Both the position numbers and the translations under genes were made by a program. The notes beneath the pieces were generated by a model. It was not told where the DNA came from, made no database searches, and worked only from the letters and a program-made list of their open reading frames with translations. DNA of 64,000 nt from positions 558,001 through 622,000 of the forward strand of contig NZ_FWXV01000006.1 of assembly GCF_900176515.1 (NCBI RefSeq), in the 5' to 3' direction. This DNA is from Kibdelosporangium aridum. Lineage in GTDB: Bacteria > Actinomycetota > Actinomycetes > Mycobacteriales > Pseudonocardiaceae. Below are positions 62,432 to 64,000 of this stretch, piece after piece. The stretch's first letter is position 1. Each line of letters starts with the position of its first letter.

Positions 62432-63571
62432 ATGGTGACGGATGAACAGCGGCTGGCGTGCGCCTACTTGCTCAAGGTGGCCGAGCCACCTGCGTACGCG
62501 TTGAGAAGGTTTGTAGCCGAGCACGGGCTGATCGCTGCCGCGGAGGCTGTGCGGGCGGGAGAGGTTCCTGATGCCGTCTCGTTGGAGACCTCGGCGAGAC
62601 GACATATCGATACGGCGGCGGAGGATCTCGCTGCCGGGGAACGTGCTGGTGCGCGACTCGTGACGCCGGAGGATGAGGACTGGCCAGCCTGGCCATTGCT
62701 GCCGCTGACCAACGCGGCGGCTAGGGGGCTCAAGTGGGCGAGTGCGCCGCTGGGGCTATGGGTGCGGGGTAGCGTGCCGCTTGATGAGGCGTTGCAGCGT
62801 GCGGTTTCCGTTGTCGGCGCCAGAGCGGCCACTTCGTATGGCGAGCATGTCGCTGCCGAGATGGGTTATGGGCTCGCCAGTCGTGGCATGTCAGTCGTTT
62901 CTGGTGCTGCTTATGGCATTGATGGCGCCGCGCACAAGGGCGCCTTGAACGCCAACGGATGCACGATCGCTGTGCTGGCATGCGGCATTGATAAGGCCTA
63001 TCCGGCCGGACATAGTCTGTTGATCGACCGGATCGCCGCCCAGGGACTTGTGATCACCGAGTACCCGCCCGGGACACCGCCAGGCAGACACCGTTTCCTC
63101 GTCCGCAACAGGATCATCGCCGCCCTTGGCATCGGCACAGTGGTGGTTGAGGCTGGTCAACGCAGCGGGGCTCGCAACACAGCGGCATCTGCTGCTGCGC
63201 TGGGACGCGTGCTCATGGTTGTCCCTGGGCCCGTGACGTCGGCGATGTCCATGGGGTGCCATGACCTGCTCCGCGATGGGCTTGCCACATCGGTGAGTTC
63301 GGTGGCCGAGGTGATCGAGTCTGTTGGCCTGTTCGGCGAAGACTTGGTGACCAGGACTGGCAGTACCGCACGACCCACCGACGGCTTGGACTCGGAGTCG
63401 CTCAGAGTCCACGAAGCCCTCGAACTCCGGGCCACGCATTCCGCTGAACGGATCGCTGAGGTCTCCGGAGTCCCGTTGCCCAGAGTACGTGCGGTGCTGC
63501 CGGCGCTTGAACTCACTGGCTTGGCTGACCGGTGCGAGTCCGGCTGGCGCAGGGCCAGCGTGGAGGTTTAG
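62432..63571 (+). CDS. dprA: DNA processing protein DprA
   Basis: 379 residues from ATG 62432. The Rossmann-like core is complete: VSVVGARAATSYGEHVAAEM, GLASRGMSVVSGAAYGIDGA, AVLACGIDKAYPAGHSLLID, GRHRFLVRNRIIAALG and VVVEAGQRSGARNTAASAAA. The C-terminal winged-helix (SAERIAEVSGVPLPRVRAVL) is present. DprA loads RecA on incoming single strands. Its stop overlaps the end of the convergent DUF6886-like gene by four bases. Confidence 0.95.
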   Translation: MVTDEQRLACAYLLKVAEPPAYALRRFVAEHGLIAAAEAVRAGEVPDAVSLETSARRHIDTAAEDLAAGERAGARLVTPEDEDWPAWPLLPLTNAAARGLKWASAPLGLWVRGSVPLDEALQRAVSVVGARAATSYGEHVAAEMGYGLASRGMSVVSGAAYGIDGAAHKGALNANGCTIAVLACGIDKAYPAGHSLLIDRIAAQGLVITEYPPGTPPGRHRFLVRNRIIAALGIGTVVVEAGQRSGARNTAASAAALGRVLMVVPGPVTSAMSMGCHDLLRDGLATSVSSVAEVIESVGLFGEDLVTRTGSTARPTDGLDSESLRVHEALELRATHSAERIAEVSGVPLPRVRAVLPALELTGLADRCESGWRRASVEV

Positions 63572-64000
63572 GTGCGCGCCAACGCGTTGCGAAGCCGGAT
63601 ACCGCTGAAACCGAGAGTGCTCGTGATGACGCCGTCCCAGAACTCCAGAGGTTGGCCATGATCCGCAGTTGGATGCCCGCGTCCTCGTGCAGGCGCAGAA
63701 GGTCACCGACCGGCTCCGGCGGCCCCAGCGGGTCAACCGGCACCGTCGAGACGCTCGCGTTCGGCACTGGGCTGCCGAAAGGCTGGAAATGCTCCGCTGG
63801 CAACCGATACGCGAACAACTTGACGCTCAGCATGCGCTCCAACCAGCGGTACTCGATGGCATGCACCCGATCGCCACCGCCCGGCCCGAGGATGTGCTCC
63901 CGGTCGGCGGCCGAGGTCTCGGGTGTCACCCACGCCATCCCCCGCGGACATTCGCGTGGGAACCAGTAGTCCGGAGCACGGTCGTAGTCCACTGCCCACA
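63568..64000 (-). pseudogene. DUF6886-like protein, frameshifted and cut by window edge
   Basis: Minus-strand frame entering the window with WAVDYDRAPDYWFPRECPRG, then HAIEYRWLERMLSVKLFAYR, PVDPLGPPEPVGDLLRLHED and IQLRIMANLW, the pattern I associate with DUF6886 proteins. After NLW the frame becomes noise (SSGTASSRALSV), but the next frame reads FWDGVITSTLGFSGIRLRNA followed by LART and TAA at 63568, exactly the family's ending. A single base is therefore missing near 63643-63645. Either the gene is broken or the assembly has an error. The start is beyond the window. Function unknown. Confidence 0.7.

Overview
The window is high-GC DNA from an actinomycete. GTG and TTG starts are frequent, many genes are coupled through 1-8 bp stop/start overlaps, and the conserved core block matches the one known in Streptomyces and relatives. 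The sequence alone does not fix the genus; the mixture of genes would fit Pseudonocardiales. No rRNA, tRNA, CRISPR array or insertion sequence was recognised.

Layout. 0-11.5 kb: accessory genes, comprising a patatin-like fragment cut by the window edge, a HEAT-like protein, a secreted PAF-acetylhydrolase-like hydrolase, a double GNAT, a PucR-type regulator, a secreted beta-propeller, YceI, TetR, a sodium:solute symporter, and an anhydro-MurNAc kinase carrying an unusual in-frame 30-bp repeat insertion. ftsY follows at 11.6 kb. 13-23.3 kb: a secreted DNRLRE/FG-GAP/ricin protein faces a 2060-residue secreted RHS polymorphic toxin. The RHS tip looks Tse2-like (ADP-ribosyltransferase), and a probable immunity gene follows 3 bp downstream.

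24.3-40.3 kb: a purine-degradation locus. An IclR regulator (AllR-like) diverges from malate synthase, a CitE-like aldolase homologue, three xanthine dehydrogenase subunits and a guanine deaminase. Uricase, HIU hydrolase and OHCU decarboxylase form one operon, diverging from allantoinase and allantoicase. Together they run guanine -> xanthine -> urate -> 5-hydroxyisourate -> OHCU -> allantoin -> allantoate -> ureidoglycolate/glyoxylate, with malate synthase consuming the glyoxylate. A second PAF-AH paralogue and a 1044-residue NACHT NTPase (STAND/NLR-like, a candidate antiphage protein) sit in the middle of this pathway.

40.3-44.4 kb: DUF1206, CoA-binding protein, O-acetylhomoserine sulfhydrylase, FhuF-like Fe-S protein and RlmA-type methyltransferase. 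44.6-63.6 kb: the conserved core, amtB-glnK-glnD (GlnR-like sites upstream), an exonuclease, ffh, an amidohydrolase, a CPBP protease, pxpA, a Tat-type secreted protein, then rpsP-khpA-rimM-trmD-rplS-lepB-rnhB-DUF2469, an enol-lactonase-like hydrolase, and yraN-comM-dprA. The final gene (DUF6886-like) runs off the window and carries a frameshift. ftsY is about 32 kb from amtB here, so the purine, RHS and NACHT genes occupy what is a short interval in Streptomyces.
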